Notes under the pieces: generated by a model
Databases searched by the model: none
Told to the model about the DNA's origin: nothing
What the model saw: only the letters and a program-made list of their open reading frames with translations
NCBI RefSeq assembly: GCF_014270105.1
Contig: NZ_JACNMF010000003.1
Coordinates: 248,001 to 312,000, forward strand
Reading direction: 5' to 3'
DNA from: Hyunsoonleella aquatilis
GTDB taxonomy: Bacteria > Bacteroidota > Bacteroidia > Flavobacteriales > Flavobacteriaceae
Length of the DNA: 64,000 bases
Position numbers and translations under genes: made by a program
Part shown: piece by piece, positions 37,101 through 45,585 of the stretch
Layout of the letters: the number at the start of each line of letters is the position of its first letter
How positions within the stretch are numbered: the first letter of the stretch is position 1

Positions 37101-37575
37101 CATTTATAAAACAACATTTAATATTGAAAAAGGAATGTTGCAATCCGACAGACAATTTCAACTCAATTTAGGAGAAGTAAATGTGATAGCTAAAGTACTT
37201 GTAAACGGACAAGATATTGGTGTGAGTTGGATAGCGCCTCATACGTTAAATGTGACTGACGTTTTAAAAGAGGGTGAGAATGCATTAGAAATACAAGTTA
37301 CTAACCAATGGACAAATCGTTTAATTGGTGATGAAAAATTACCAAATCAAACGGGTTATGACGTTAGAAGAGGAAGTCCAGGTTTTGGCGATTCAGAATT
37401 TAGAGGCAAGTTTAAAAAAATGCCAGAGTGGTACAGAAACAATAAACCATTACCAGAAGGACCACGCAAAACATTTAGCGTTTATGGTTTTCAAAAAGCG
37501 ACAGATAAATTATTACCATCAGGTTTATTAGGTCCAGTGACTATAACCACTTCAAAAATTATAAAAAGGAAATAA
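34171..37575 (+). CDS. GH106 alpha-L-rhamnosidase with inserted discoidin-like module, lipoprotein
   Basis: The 1134-residue product has a lipoprotein signal (ILTSC, Cys at ~25). The GH106 N-terminal signature is present (FKNPPQNTKPRTWYHINSG... GWTSSGGPWVTPENAM). Acidic motifs typical of the barrel are VEIDSYE (Glu432), YVEPYG (Glu509) and SAEAFTS (Glu560). Residues ~201-307 form an F5/8-type-C (discoidin)-like insertion (QWVQYDYGKPRTLRSINVFI... ARYFRIKTEMDAG) that the adjacent GH106 lacks. A C-terminal jelly roll (~960-1120; LNLGEVNVIAKVLVNGQDIG) completes the protein. GH106 releases alpha-L-rhamnose by inversion, with calcium. Confidence 0.9.
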   Translation: MNVDFSFSIKQMVLLFCLISILTSCQNQNVNSNSENKVSLEKGFKNPPQNTKPRTWYHINSGNASKEGFTKDLKAIKEAGIGGVLVFNVSMGLPEGDVKYNSQEHRDILTHAAKECEKLGLSFGVHNCDGWTSSGGPWVTPENAMKVVVNSQVIAEGGKQVNLKLPQPPARHNFYKDIAVVAYPTLETELIDDSVNPIITSSDEAFNADLATDHQTNTHADLKADQWVQYDYGKPRTLRSINVFINKRKGRFTLLKSNDGINFTVVHKPKEARIGKDECYFYESFKPITARYFRIKTEMDAGIYEMQLSANPVLGNVMEYTSYRKNRRPITEADANAYIKKEDIIVLSDQMDANGVLKATLPKGNWTIMRFGFTASGSTNEPASDEGTGLEVDKFSKKALKIHYDAFVGKLVKQAKIDAPNALQYVEIDSYEVGPQNWTGDMEQLFEERFNYDFVPFLPLFAGKHIENEATIESVFWDMKQLVSDLMVTNYFDYFTELCHQDGLISYVEPYGFVGPFNSLDAGRRADIPMGEFWLGKPNNHKRAPVSSAHIYGKNVISAEAFTSTKLNWSFHPALAKQKGDYEWTNGINEYMFHRFAHQSNTHVKPGMSMSFVGSHIDRTQTWWDNAGPEWFNYLARGSYMLRQGNPVLDVLVFVGDRAPSHVIHAKQMRPKLPASYKYDCVNSDVIINRLSVEDGKLKLPNGITYNALSLQRNDIINLETLKGIHKLSQQGALVVGKKPQKLGGYVVTEAMQKEFDTLVNEIWSSKRTYSTGEWEEIFKENNIQKDLIVEGQPDFNFYHRRTEKEDIYFVYNHNLTESETLNCSFLIEGKVPELWNAETGEITKLVEYTTKNGRTNISIEMHLQESVFVVFKEAETVQPRVTYNQSEDASKPAFSLDGDNNLQAEVFENGNYSASVNDSENWNIEVNDIPNPLEITGNWDINFREQDFYKATIQTDKLFDWSTHDTEQIKHYSGTAIYKTTFNIEKGMLQSDRQFQLNLGEVNVIAKVLVNGQDIGVSWIAPHTLNVTDVLKEGENALEIQVTNQWTNRLIGDEKLPNQTGYDVRRGSPGFGDSEFRGKFKKMPEWYRNNKPLPEGPRKTFSVYGFQKATDKLLPSGLLGPVTITTSKIIKRK

Positions 37576-37578
37576 GGA

Positions 37579-40500
37579 ATGAAAAAACTAGCCATTTTAG
37601 GTATACTCTTTTTATGTTTTGGGTGTAATAACCAGTCTTTAGAAACAGAGAAGCAATTTATAACTTTAGAAGCAGGGTTTCAAAATCCACCAAACCAAGC
37701 TAAAGCCAGAACCTGGTGGCATTGGATAAGCGGAAATGTTTCTAAATCTGGAATTACCAGAGATTTAGAAGCGATGAAAGCGGTTGGTATACAAGAAGCA
37801 CAATTGTTTAATGTGCATTTGGGTTTTCCACAAGGGCCAGTGAAATATTTAAGTGAGGAATGGCTGGACTTATTTAAATTTTCTGCGGAAGAAGCACAAC
37901 GTTTAGGTTTAGAAATGGCATTTCATAACAGCGCAGGTTGGTCGTCTTCTGGAGGGCCTTGGGTTACTCAAGAACATGCGATGCAAACAGTGGTGTTTAG
38001 TGAACTAGCAATTGAAGGAGGAAAAACAATAACCCAAAAATTACCTCGACCAGAAACCAAATTCGATTTCTATAAAGACATCGCGGTTTTAGCGTTTCCA
38101 AAACCTAAGGAAATCAAAAAGATAGATGGTTTAGACTATAAAATGCTATCAGAGCGCATTCGAAATCATTTATTACCTGATACTAAATCAATTTCAAAAG
38201 AGGCTATTATTCAAAAAGGAACCATTATTAATTTAACTTCAAAACTATCTGAAGATGGGGTATTAAATTGGGAAGTACCTCAAGGCGATTGGGTTATTTT
38301 ACGATTAGGGCATACACCAATTGGCACAACCAACAGGCCAGCACCACCAGAAGCTAAAGGTTTAGAGGTGGATAAAATGAGTAAAACAGCCCTAGATGCC
38401 TATTGGGAAGCTGGTGTGCAACCGATTATTGATAAACTGGGCGATTTAGTAGGCACAACAGTTAATAATTGCTTAATAGATAGTTATGAAGTAGAAACTA
38501 CCAATTGGACCACTGGTTTCGATATGCAGTTTGAAAGTTTAAGAGGTTATGATTTAACAGCATATTTACCAACTTTAGCAGGCTATTATGTGGAAAGTGG
38601 AGAAGTTTCAGAACGATTTCTTTGGGATTTTAGAAGAACTATTGGCGACTTAATCGCAGAGAATTATTATGGGCATTTTGGAGAATTATGTCATAAAAAT
38701 AATTTGAAATTTTCTGTAGAACCTTATTGGGGACCTTTTGATAACATGCAGGTAGGTGCTCAAGGCGATATCGTTATGTGCGAATTTTGGAGTGGCGGTT
38801 ATCCCTTTTTCGATTCGCCTAAATTTGTGTCCTCCATAGCACACTTAAATGGCAGTACTATTGTTGGAGCTGAATCTTTTACAGGCATTGGTGGTTGGGA
38901 CAAACACCCAGCAAACATAAAATCGATTGGCGATAGAGCTTGGGCAGAAGGCATTACACGGTTTATTTTTCATACCTATGTACATCAACCTTGGGATGTC
39001 GCACCAGGTTTGGCCTTAAGTTATCATGGTTTTGATTTTAATCGTTTAAACACTTGGTGGAAACAAAGTAAAGGCTATATGGATTATTTGGCACGCTCAC
39101 AGTTTTTATTACAACAAGGTGAAAATGTAGCCGATGTTTTGGTATTTACCGGAGAATCATCGCCAAATACAGGCTATATTAAACCTGAAATTAAAGCTAT
39201 TGGTTTCGATTATGATTTGATTGGAGCAAATAAGTTAAAAGATCTAACCGTTAAAAACGGAACAATATATTCATCCGTTGGCAATACATATAAGCTTTTA
39301 GTCTTACCAGAATCAGGCTTTATAAAACCTGAAACTTTAGAAAAAATAAAAGAATTGGTTGATGGTGGCGCAAAAGTAATTGGTAAAAAACCGATGCAAT
39401 CGCCAAGTTTAACCAATTATCCAAACTGTGATGATGCCGTTACAACTTATGTTGGTGCATTATGGGGAAGTGATTTGGTAAAGGACATGACTATTGAAGA
39501 AGCCCTAAGCGATACAACACCAGATTTTAAAATTGAAAGTAGTGATAGTTCAGATTTGAGTTTTATCCACAGAAAAACAGCAGATGCAGATATTTATTTT
39601 ATTGCGAATGCTAGAAAAGAAGCCAGAGAAATTACAGCACGTTTTCGAGTTTCAGGAAAGCAACCAGAACTATGGAACTCAGAAAAAGGTACTATAAAAG
39701 ATGCGGTAGTGTTTAAAGAAAATAAAGATGGAACAACAACAGTGCCGTTATCCTTAGGTATGGAAGAATCAGTTTCTGTTGTCTTTAAAAAACCTGTGAA
39801 TTCTAATCATATAGTAGAAGTTTCAACAGAATTAGAACCTTCACAAGTAGAACCACTTTCAAATTTAGAAATTGTAAAAGCAGAATACGGTACGTTTTTA
39901 CAAGAGGGCTTGATTGATATTACAGATAAAGTAAATAAGGCTATTAAAAAGGGTACTTTAGATTTTAAAATGAGTAGGGCTTTTTGCGATTGTGATCCTG
40001 CAATGGGTTATAAAAAAGAGTTTAGAATGGAGTATCAAATTGGTGATACCAAAAAGCAGATTTATGCGGAAGAACGCGAGCATATTCATATTGACGCTGG
40101 AGATAAATCTCTAAAAGTTTTAAAAGCGGTATTTGGAAAATTTAAAGGAGAAACGACGGGTATTCCTCAGCATTATAAAACTTTTGATGTTACCAAAACG
40201 ATTAAAAATATAGTAAATTCTGGAACTTATGATATTTTGGTGTCTAATCAATTAATTGAGAATAAAATTCCAGAAGGAGATAAAACCGTTTTAAAAATCA
40301 GCTATAAAACTGATGGAGAAGAACGAACTATGTTTATTTCAAAAGGTCAATTTTTAAAATTATCTAAAGATGTAGCAAAACCAAAATTAGAATTTAAAAA
40401 TGATGCCATAAGCTGGACAACGCCTTATGCAGGAAAGATAACTTACAAGACACCATCAGGAGAAACAAAAACCGTAGAAGTGACATCTTCTGTTACGCAA

Positions 40501-41079
40501 CCAATGGATTTGTCAAGTAATTGGGAAGTTTCTTTTCCGATAAATTCGGAAGCTTCAAAAAAAGAAACATTTCCTAATTTGATATCGTGGACCGATGCAC
40601 AAGACGAAGTGATTCAGCATTTTTCTGGAACAGCATCTTACAAAAAAGATTTTGAATTATCCGAAGAGACGATGCAACCTAATAAAAGGTTAACCTTAGA
40701 TTTAGGAAGTGTATCTGTTATTGCGGAAGTTATCATTAACGGTAAAAATGTTGTAACTTTATGGAAGGCTCCTTTCAGAGTAAACATTGATGAGTTTGTG
40801 AAAGAAGGGAAGAATACCTTAGAAGTTAAGGTGACCAATTTATGGACTAATCGGTTGATTGGTGACGAAAAACTAAAATTAGATTATCCAAGACAAGGTA
40901 AACGCGCAAAACCACTTCCAGATTGGTTACTAAATCATACAGAACGACCATCTAAAAGAACAACATTTGCTAGTTGGAATCATTATAGCAAGAATGATGA
41001 TTTGCTAAAGTCTGGTCTACTAGGACCTGTAAAAATTATATTTTTTGATACTGTAAAACTAGAAAGTAATAATGAATAA
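37579..41079 (+). CDS. GH106 alpha-L-rhamnosidase, lipoprotein, copy 2
   Basis: The 1166-residue product starts 3 bases after the previous GH106 and has a lipoprotein signal (LFLCFGC, Cys at ~16). GH106 blocks are clear: ARTWWHWISGNVSKSGITRDLEAMKAVGI, HNSAGWSSSGGPWVTQEHAMQ, LIDSYEVE, SVEPYWGPF and VGAESFTG. It lacks the discoidin-like insertion, but carries an extra domain of about 150 residues (~765-930; 'KAEYGTFLQEGLIDITDKVNKAIKKGTLDF') before the C-terminal jelly roll (~970-1150). It overlaps the following gene by 8 bases. The two neighbouring copies probably attack different rhamnose contexts (inference). Confidence 0.9.
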   Translation: MKKLAILGILFLCFGCNNQSLETEKQFITLEAGFQNPPNQAKARTWWHWISGNVSKSGITRDLEAMKAVGIQEAQLFNVHLGFPQGPVKYLSEEWLDLFKFSAEEAQRLGLEMAFHNSAGWSSSGGPWVTQEHAMQTVVFSELAIEGGKTITQKLPRPETKFDFYKDIAVLAFPKPKEIKKIDGLDYKMLSERIRNHLLPDTKSISKEAIIQKGTIINLTSKLSEDGVLNWEVPQGDWVILRLGHTPIGTTNRPAPPEAKGLEVDKMSKTALDAYWEAGVQPIIDKLGDLVGTTVNNCLIDSYEVETTNWTTGFDMQFESLRGYDLTAYLPTLAGYYVESGEVSERFLWDFRRTIGDLIAENYYGHFGELCHKNNLKFSVEPYWGPFDNMQVGAQGDIVMCEFWSGGYPFFDSPKFVSSIAHLNGSTIVGAESFTGIGGWDKHPANIKSIGDRAWAEGITRFIFHTYVHQPWDVAPGLALSYHGFDFNRLNTWWKQSKGYMDYLARSQFLLQQGENVADVLVFTGESSPNTGYIKPEIKAIGFDYDLIGANKLKDLTVKNGTIYSSVGNTYKLLVLPESGFIKPETLEKIKELVDGGAKVIGKKPMQSPSLTNYPNCDDAVTTYVGALWGSDLVKDMTIEEALSDTTPDFKIESSDSSDLSFIHRKTADADIYFIANARKEAREITARFRVSGKQPELWNSEKGTIKDAVVFKENKDGTTTVPLSLGMEESVSVVFKKPVNSNHIVEVSTELEPSQVEPLSNLEIVKAEYGTFLQEGLIDITDKVNKAIKKGTLDFKMSRAFCDCDPAMGYKKEFRMEYQIGDTKKQIYAEEREHIHIDAGDKSLKVLKAVFGKFKGETTGIPQHYKTFDVTKTIKNIVNSGTYDILVSNQLIENKIPEGDKTVLKISYKTDGEERTMFISKGQFLKLSKDVAKPKLEFKNDAISWTTPYAGKITYKTPSGETKTVEVTSSVTQPMDLSSNWEVSFPINSEASKKETFPNLISWTDAQDEVIQHFSGTASYKKDFELSEETMQPNKRLTLDLGSVSVIAEVIINGKNVVTLWKAPFRVNIDEFVKEGKNTLEVKVTNLWTNRLIGDEKLKLDYPRQGKRAKPLPDWLLNHTERPSKRTTFASWNHYSKNDDLLKSGLLGPVKIIFFDTVKLESNNE

Positions 41080-42484
41080 ATGTTTAGTTATAAATTTTAT
41101 GATTTGTTTTTGTTTGTTGGGTTGTGCCAATAAAGCCAAAGAACAAAAGACAATCGACGCTGGTAGCGAAATGGTAGATTATTTTGCCAATAATGGCTTT
41201 GGAAATGCCGTCGCCATTGTGCAACATCCATCAGGGGTGTATCACAAAGGCATTACTTACGTGGCCTACCAAGGCACTTTGGAAGATCCTTATGTAGCTT
41301 CATACAATCATACTACCAAAGAGTGGAAAGGCCCATTTAAAGTGGGCGTTAGTGAAATGGGGAAAGATCCAAACCGTAAAAAGAAAATAGACAATCATGG
41401 GAAACCAGCTATTCTTATTGATGATGCCGACTATATTCATATAGCTTTTGGAGGGCATGGAGGAACACCCGATGATGGTAAAAACCCATTAGGAAATCAT
41501 CATTATGGAAAAAATTTACATGCGGTTTCTAAAAAGCCTTTAGATATTTCTGAATGGGAAACACTTGATAATATTTCATTATTTGGAACCTACAGTCAGT
41601 TTATAAAAATGGATAATGGTGATATCTATTTGTTTTATCGCCATGGCGCACATAGGAGTAATTGGGTGTATCAAAAATCAACTGATAATGGCAAAACATT
41701 TGATGAGCCAATTTCCTTTTTAAAGCATAAAAGAAGAACTGATATAGAAGCAGAAGATTCTTGGTATCCTTGGCTTTCTAAAGGGAATGGAGACGATATT
41801 ATTGTAGCATTTGATTACCATATTTGTAGAGACAATAAAAATGCGCAAGACCCACGAGGTCATATCCCAGAACGACATAATTTATATTATATGCTTTTTG
41901 ATACAAAAACAGGTGTCTGGAAAAATGTTAAAAACGAACCTTTAGCAATGCCTTTAACCAAAGAAATGGCAGACGAAAAAACTTTGGTTAAGCAAATACC
42001 CAATGATTGGACATTTCAAGCTATAGCGGATATAGATTCCAATGGGAATCCGCAGGTTGGTGTAATGGTTGGTCCAGATATAGGTGCTAAAAGAAGTGGG
42101 CCTAAGCGCATACAGCATTTTAGATGGGATGGACAAGAATGGTTACAAGGTAATACCAATAATTTACCTAAAGGTGATGCAGATATTGAAGTAAAATCTG
42201 CTTCAGAAGTAAGCCTGTATTTAGAAAGCAAAGCGCAAGAAGATGTAGGGGAAATTAGCAGATGGGATAGTTCTGATGGTGGAAAAACGTTCAAAAAGAA
42301 TACTGTTTTTTTAAGTCGAAAACATTCTGGATTTGTGATATCTTCTCTTATCGATAATCCACATCCGGATGCTAGGATTATTGTTGCAGAAAAAGAAGAA
42401 GGATCCGATTTTAGAAAGATGTATCTTTTAGGAGATAGTGGGGCTGTTAAACGAAATAAGAAGAAAGTTGATCGTACAAAATAG
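41072..42484 (+). CDS. BNR-4-type beta-propeller lipoprotein, possible ulvan lyase
   Basis: The 470-residue product has a lipoprotein signal (CFCLLGC, Cys at ~17). The body is a single BNR-type propeller with IDNHGKPAILIDDADYIHIAFGGHGG, SQFIKMDNGDIYLFYRHGAHRSNW and FDYHICRDN. These His-rich turns resemble the seven-bladed-propeller ulvan lyases (PL24/PL25-like), but the sequence differs clearly from the two T9SS-exported proteins upstream and has no accessory domains. As a lipid-anchored, single-domain member it might act on oligosaccharides at the membrane (inference). Last gene of the 31006 unit. Confidence 0.65.
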   Translation: MNKCLVINFMICFCLLGCANKAKEQKTIDAGSEMVDYFANNGFGNAVAIVQHPSGVYHKGITYVAYQGTLEDPYVASYNHTTKEWKGPFKVGVSEMGKDPNRKKKIDNHGKPAILIDDADYIHIAFGGHGGTPDDGKNPLGNHHYGKNLHAVSKKPLDISEWETLDNISLFGTYSQFIKMDNGDIYLFYRHGAHRSNWVYQKSTDNGKTFDEPISFLKHKRRTDIEAEDSWYPWLSKGNGDDIIVAFDYHICRDNKNAQDPRGHIPERHNLYYMLFDTKTGVWKNVKNEPLAMPLTKEMADEKTLVKQIPNDWTFQAIADIDSNGNPQVGVMVGPDIGAKRSGPKRIQHFRWDGQEWLQGNTNNLPKGDADIEVKSASEVSLYLESKAQEDVGEISRWDSSDGGKTFKKNTVFLSRKHSGFVISSLIDNPHPDARIIVAEKEEGSDFRKMYLLGDSGAVKRNKKKVDRTK

Positions 42485-42599
42485 GAATAATTTAGTAGTA
42501 AGTATTAAATTACAAACTATACAATTTACATACTGAGAATATTTGTTTGCATAGAACATAGTAAGTATATTTATTGGTTATTAACTTAAACAATTTTTA

Positions 42600-44111
42600 A
42601 TGAAAAAAACTATTTTTTTAACCTTTGCCTTATTAAGTATAAGCCTAGGTTTTTCCCAAACATTTACAGTCAACAACATTGAATACCAAGTTACCAGCAC
42701 TTCCCCCGCGGAGGTAGAAATAACAGACTATGACCGTCCAGGAACAGCCACCACGGTAAACATTCCTGCGAGTGTAGATAATGAGAGTGTTACGTATAGT
42801 ATTACCAGTATTGGATATAGGGCTTTTAGTTCTAGTTTTTTGACCTTGGTCACCATTCCTGATAGCGTTACTGATATTGGAGTTTTGGCTTTTGCTTCTA
42901 ATGACTTAACCACCGTTACCATTCCTGATAGCGTTACCAGTATTGGAGATGGTGCTTTTAATTCTAATGACTTAACCACGGTTACCATTCCTGATAGCGT
43001 TACCAGTATTGGAGATGGTGCTTTTTCTAGGAATTCCTTAACCTCGGTTGCTATTGGTTCAGGAGTTACCAGTATTGGAGATAATACTTTTGCTTATAAT
43101 TCCTTAATCTCGGTAACAATTCCTAGTAGTGTTACCAGTATTGGAAATTTTGCTTTTGCTGATAATTCCCTAACCTCGGTTGCTATTGGTTCAGGAGTTA
43201 CCAGTATTGGAGATAATACTTTTGCTTATAATTCCTTAACCTCGGTAACAATTCCTAATAGCGTTACCGATATTGGAGAGTTTGCATTTGCTAATAATTC
43301 CTTAACCTCGGTTGCTATTGGTTCAGGAGTTACCAGTATTGGAGAGTTTGCTTTTGAATCTAATTCCTTAACCTCGGTAACCATTCCTAATAGCGTTATT
43401 AGTATTGGAAATTTTGCTTTTAGTGTGAATTCCTTAACTTCAGTTACTATTCCTAATAGTGTAACCAGTATTGGAGCCGGTGCTTTTGCTTATAATTTTA
43501 ATTCCTTAACCTCGGTTACTATTGGTTCAGGAGTTACCAGTATTGGAAATTGGGCTTTTAGGAATAATTCTTTAACCTCAGTTACGATTCCAGATAACGT
43601 TACCAGTATTGGAGATCATGCTTTTTATGGTAATTCCTTAACCTCGGTTACTATTGGTTCAGGAGTTACCAGTATTAAAGATAATGCTTTTCAAAATAAT
43701 ATCGGTTTGGTTGCTGTAAATTCTACTAGCGCGGATCCTGCTACATTGCCATCTAATGCTTTTGATGACAATAGTGCCATAGATTTATGCATTCCTTTAG
43801 GAGCTACTGCAAATTATACTGCTAAAAGTTGGACAGGATTTAAAAGTGTTAATGAGGATTGTGTTTTGAGTACATCTACAGCATTTATAGAAAAAAACAT
43901 ACGGGTATATGTTGCTTCTAATAAATTATACCTACACACCAGCAACACTTTGGATATAGAAGCAGTAAAGCTTTATAGCATACACGGAAGTCGTATAGCA
44001 AGTACAAAAGAAACTACCATAAACCTTAGTGGCTTTGCACAAGGAATGTATATAGCCCTTATTAAAACAAACAAAGGAACGGTTTCTAAAAAGTTTGTGT
44101 TAAGGAATTAA
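42600..44111 (+). CDS. secreted leucine-rich-repeat (BspA-like, LRR_5) protein with T9SS sorting domain
   Basis: The 503-residue product has a signal peptide (1-19, ending FSQ), a short N-domain (~20-65), 14 LRR_5 repeats of 22 residues (~66-375) of the form TSIGxxAFxxNSLTSVTIPxSV, and a T9SS sorting domain (~425-503; VKLYSIHGSRI...GMYIALI...KKFVLRN). One repeat is 24 residues long. BspA-like proteins are surface adhesins or binding proteins; no enzymatic role is expected. It lacks the regulon operator and is bounded by a terminator, so it may be functionally separate from the glycan enzymes around it. Confidence 0.88.
   Translation: MKKTIFLTFALLSISLGFSQTFTVNNIEYQVTSTSPAEVEITDYDRPGTATTVNIPASVDNESVTYSITSIGYRAFSSSFLTLVTIPDSVTDIGVLAFASNDLTTVTIPDSVTSIGDGAFNSNDLTTVTIPDSVTSIGDGAFSRNSLTSVAIGSGVTSIGDNTFAYNSLISVTIPSSVTSIGNFAFADNSLTSVAIGSGVTSIGDNTFAYNSLTSVTIPNSVTDIGEFAFANNSLTSVAIGSGVTSIGEFAFESNSLTSVTIPNSVISIGNFAFSVNSLTSVTIPNSVTSIGAGAFAYNFNSLTSVTIGSGVTSIGNWAFRNNSLTSVTIPDNVTSIGDHAFYGNSLTSVTIGSGVTSIKDNAFQNNIGLVAVNSTSADPATLPSNAFDDNSAIDLCIPLGATANYTAKSWTGFKSVNEDCVLSTSTAFIEKNIRVYVASNKLYLHTSNTLDIEAVKLYSIHGSRIASTKETTINLSGFAQGMYIALIKTNKGTVSKKFVLRN
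42840..43690 (+). repeat. 66-bp tandem repeat tract inside the LRR gene
   Basis: Thirteen or so 66-bp units encode the LRR array. Units beginning near 43040 and 43172 are identical over about 67 bases, offset by 132 bp, indicating recent duplication of a two-unit block. Confidence 0.8.
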
Positions 44112-44137
44112 AAAATAGAAAAAAAAGAGCTAAGAAC

Positions 44138-44174
44138 CAAGATTTTATAATGAAAAAATCTTGATTATTTTTTT
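44138..44174 (+). terminator. rho-independent terminator
   Basis: CAAGATTTT (44138-44146) pairs with AAAATCTTG (44155-44163), followed by ATTATTTTTTT. It ends the LRR gene. Confidence 0.75.
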
Positions 44175-44244
44175 ATAAAGTAGAAGATTGTTACAGCACA
44201 AATAGTTAAAGAATAATAAATAACAAAACAATAAAGTAACAACG

Positions 44245-45573
44245 ATGAACAAATTGAACAAACTAGGTTATGTTGTATTATTGGTAATATGTTTCTCTTG
44301 TGGAAACAAAACCAAAACATCAGAAGCCAAAACCCAAGAATCTGATAAGACAAATGAAACCCCGAACATTGTATTTATTTTGTCTGATGACCAATCATGG
44401 ACAGATTATAGTTTTATGGGTGATGAAAATATTGAAACACCGCGTATAGATCAATTTGCTTCAGAAAGTTTAACCTTCACACAATCCTATGTGCCAACAC
44501 CATTATGTTCGCCTTCTTTGGCAACAATCATCACAGGCTTATATCCTAAAGACCATGGCATTTTAGGAAATGATAAGGTCTACGACCGTGGAAATATCCG
44601 TGGAAAAGAAAGGGCAGAAGCCTATAAGCCTGTTATTTCTGCTTTTGAAAAGAAAACGACACTTCCAGATATGTTAAAAGAGAAAGGCTATTTGTCTTTT
44701 CAAACAGGTAAATGGTGGCATGGTAGCCACAAAATTGGTGGTTTCGATTATGGTATGACCCATGGAGATCCAACACGTGGTGGAAGGCATGGTGATTATG
44801 GCTTGGAAATAGGTAGAAAGGGCTTAGATACGATTAACAGCTATGTGGATTTGGCATTAAAAGAAAAGAAACCCTTCTTTTTATGGTATGCGCCATTTTT
44901 ACCACATAGACCGCATAATCCTCCGCAACGCTTATTTGAAAAGTATCAAAATAAAACACACTCAGAACATTTGGCAAAGTATTGGGCGATGTGTGAGTGG
45001 TTTGATGAAACTTGTGGACAATTATTTGACATGTTTGAAGAAAAAGGCTTAACAGAAAACACACTTTTTGTATATGTATGTGATAACGGTTGGGCGCAAA
45101 ATCCTGAAAAAAGTGGGTATTTAAAACATTCTAAGCGTGCCCCTTATGACATGGGTATACGTACACCAATCATGTACAAGTGGAAAGGAAAAATTACACC
45201 TAAAATGGATAAAAATACAATAACAAGCAGTATCGATATGGTGCCAACAGTACTGGATGTTTTAGGTATTGAAAAACCAGATAATTTACCAGGAGTAAGT
45301 GTGTTGGATGAAAAAGCATTAACCGAACGTAAAGGTGTTTTTGGAGAAGTATATGCACATGATTTTGATACCATTGAAAATAGTATGTTTTATAATATGG
45401 CGATTTTCCCGCCGTATAAAATTATTGTTCCAGACCCTGTTAGAAAGAAAGACGAAGTGGTACAACTCTTTAATATTGAAGAAGATCCATTCGAGAAAAA
45501 TAACATTGCAGAAGCAAACCCAGATATTGTAAAAGATTTACAGGATAAAATTACCACGTTTAGGGCTGAATAA
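44245..45573 (+). CDS. S1-family sulfatase with atypical CSPSL active-site motif, lipoprotein
   Basis: The 442-residue product has a lipoprotein signal (VICFSC). It keeps the S1 fold markers: FILSDDQSWTDYSFMG for metal-binding Asp, QTGKWWHG, and VYVCDNGWAQNPEKSGY. The maturation motif reads Cys88-Ser-Pro-Ser-Leu92 instead of C-x-P-x-R, so the usual Arg, which takes part in both maturase recognition and catalysis, is Leu. It may be inactive, matured in an unusual way, or act on a different substrate. It begins a unit with the sulfatase at 45586 and DUF1961. Confidence 0.85.
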   Translation: MNKLNKLGYVVLLVICFSCGNKTKTSEAKTQESDKTNETPNIVFILSDDQSWTDYSFMGDENIETPRIDQFASESLTFTQSYVPTPLCSPSLATIITGLYPKDHGILGNDKVYDRGNIRGKERAEAYKPVISAFEKKTTLPDMLKEKGYLSFQTGKWWHGSHKIGGFDYGMTHGDPTRGGRHGDYGLEIGRKGLDTINSYVDLALKEKKPFFLWYAPFLPHRPHNPPQRLFEKYQNKTHSEHLAKYWAMCEWFDETCGQLFDMFEEKGLTENTLFVYVCDNGWAQNPEKSGYLKHSKRAPYDMGIRTPIMYKWKGKITPKMDKNTITSSIDMVPTVLDVLGIEKPDNLPGVSVLDEKALTERKGVFGEVYAHDFDTIENSMFYNMAIFPPYKIIVPDPVRKKDEVVQLFNIEEDPFEKNNIAEANPDIVKDLQDKITTFRAE

Positions 45574-45585
45574 AAAGCTTTTATT

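Noticed and set aside
42840-43690. Regularly spaced repeats that could suggest a CRISPR array
   Set aside because: The repeats are 66 bp, in frame and encode leucine-rich repeats; there are no unique spacers or cas genes.
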